NCBI RefSeq assembly: GCF_019097595.1
Contig: NC_080714.1
Coordinates: 8,697,759-8,761,758 of the forward strand
DNA length: 64,000 bases
Source of the DNA: Hemibagrus wyckioides
Lineage: Eukaryota; Chordata; Actinopteri; Siluriformes; Bagridae
Direction: 5' to 3'
A model generated the notes under the pieces. It had not been told where the DNA came from, did not search any database, and saw only the letters and a program-made list of their open reading frames with translations. The first letter of the stretch is position 1. Each line of letters starts with the position of its first letter. Shown piece after piece: positions 63,759 to 64,000 of this stretch. The position numbers and the translations under genes were made by a program.

Positions 63759-64000
63759 CTGTACAAAGACGGAAAGGAAGATACATGTAAATATATAAAT
63801 ATGATCAAATTTATGTGAGCACCTGACCGTTACATCTGGATCTTCCCTGTTGCAACTAAATCAAAACCTGGGGGTTGAAAAGCACTAGCACTGGGGTCAT
63901 GGTACAAATTTTATTTTGAGCGAGTGTGCATAAAATACTCACTTAATTGCACCATGCACCGGCGACATGATACTACATGAACTAGACATGAACTAATTAA

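Overview
The window is vertebrate nuclear DNA, almost certainly from a teleost fish. The evidence is widely spaced multi-exon genes with GT-AG introns, abundant Tc1-type transposons, tRNA-derived SINEs of fish type, and long (CA)n/(TA)n/(TATCT)n microsatellites. An ostariophysan such as a catfish would fit the repeat types, but that is inference. There are no bacterial features, CRISPR arrays or operons.

Layout. 1-1.1 kb: 3' end of a degenerate non-LTR retrotransposon. 1.9-6.4 kb (minus): an intact eight-exon cytosolic sulfotransferase of the SULT1 type (301 aa by my splice model). 10.4-13.05 kb (minus): a decayed second sulfotransferase copy in the same orientation. 15.8-27.6 kb (plus): wdr46 (BING4/UTP7 family), 14 coding exons, 590 aa. 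Its introns hold a Tc1 transposon with an intact transposase frame, nested transposon relics, and a 2.3-kb minisatellite built from the end of exon 10 plus its splice donor. 28-31 kb: transposon relics and SINEs. 31.8-32.9 kb (minus): b3galt4, one coding exon with a probable upstream exon at about 33.7 kb. 34.7-54.3 kb (plus): nr2c2 (TR4 orphan nuclear receptor), a CpG-rich first exon and 14 coding exons, 626 aa. Its intron 12 holds a 7.06-kb antisense endogenous retrovirus with near-identical LTRs. 57.6-59.3 kb (plus): mrps25, four exons, 173 aa. 62.0-63.8 kb (minus): the last two exons of rbsn (rabenosyn-5), running off the right edge.

The genes do not form a pathway. They act in sulfonation, 18S rRNA processing, ganglioside synthesis, nuclear-receptor transcription, mitochondrial translation and endosomal recycling. 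The order matters for synteny: wdr46-b3galt4 matches the human extended MHC class II region (6p21), and nr2c2-mrps25-rbsn matches human 3p25, so two blocks meet here between b3galt4 and nr2c2.

I found no clear new biological system. The most unusual structures are the array of about 20 copies of an exon end plus 5' splice site in wdr46 intron 10, the provirus that lost protease and most of reverse transcriptase but kept matching LTRs and a nine-copy leader repeat, and several large inverted repeats. Splice coordinates were derived by hand from GT/AG sites and reading phase; all exon lengths in the five gene models are phase-consistent.
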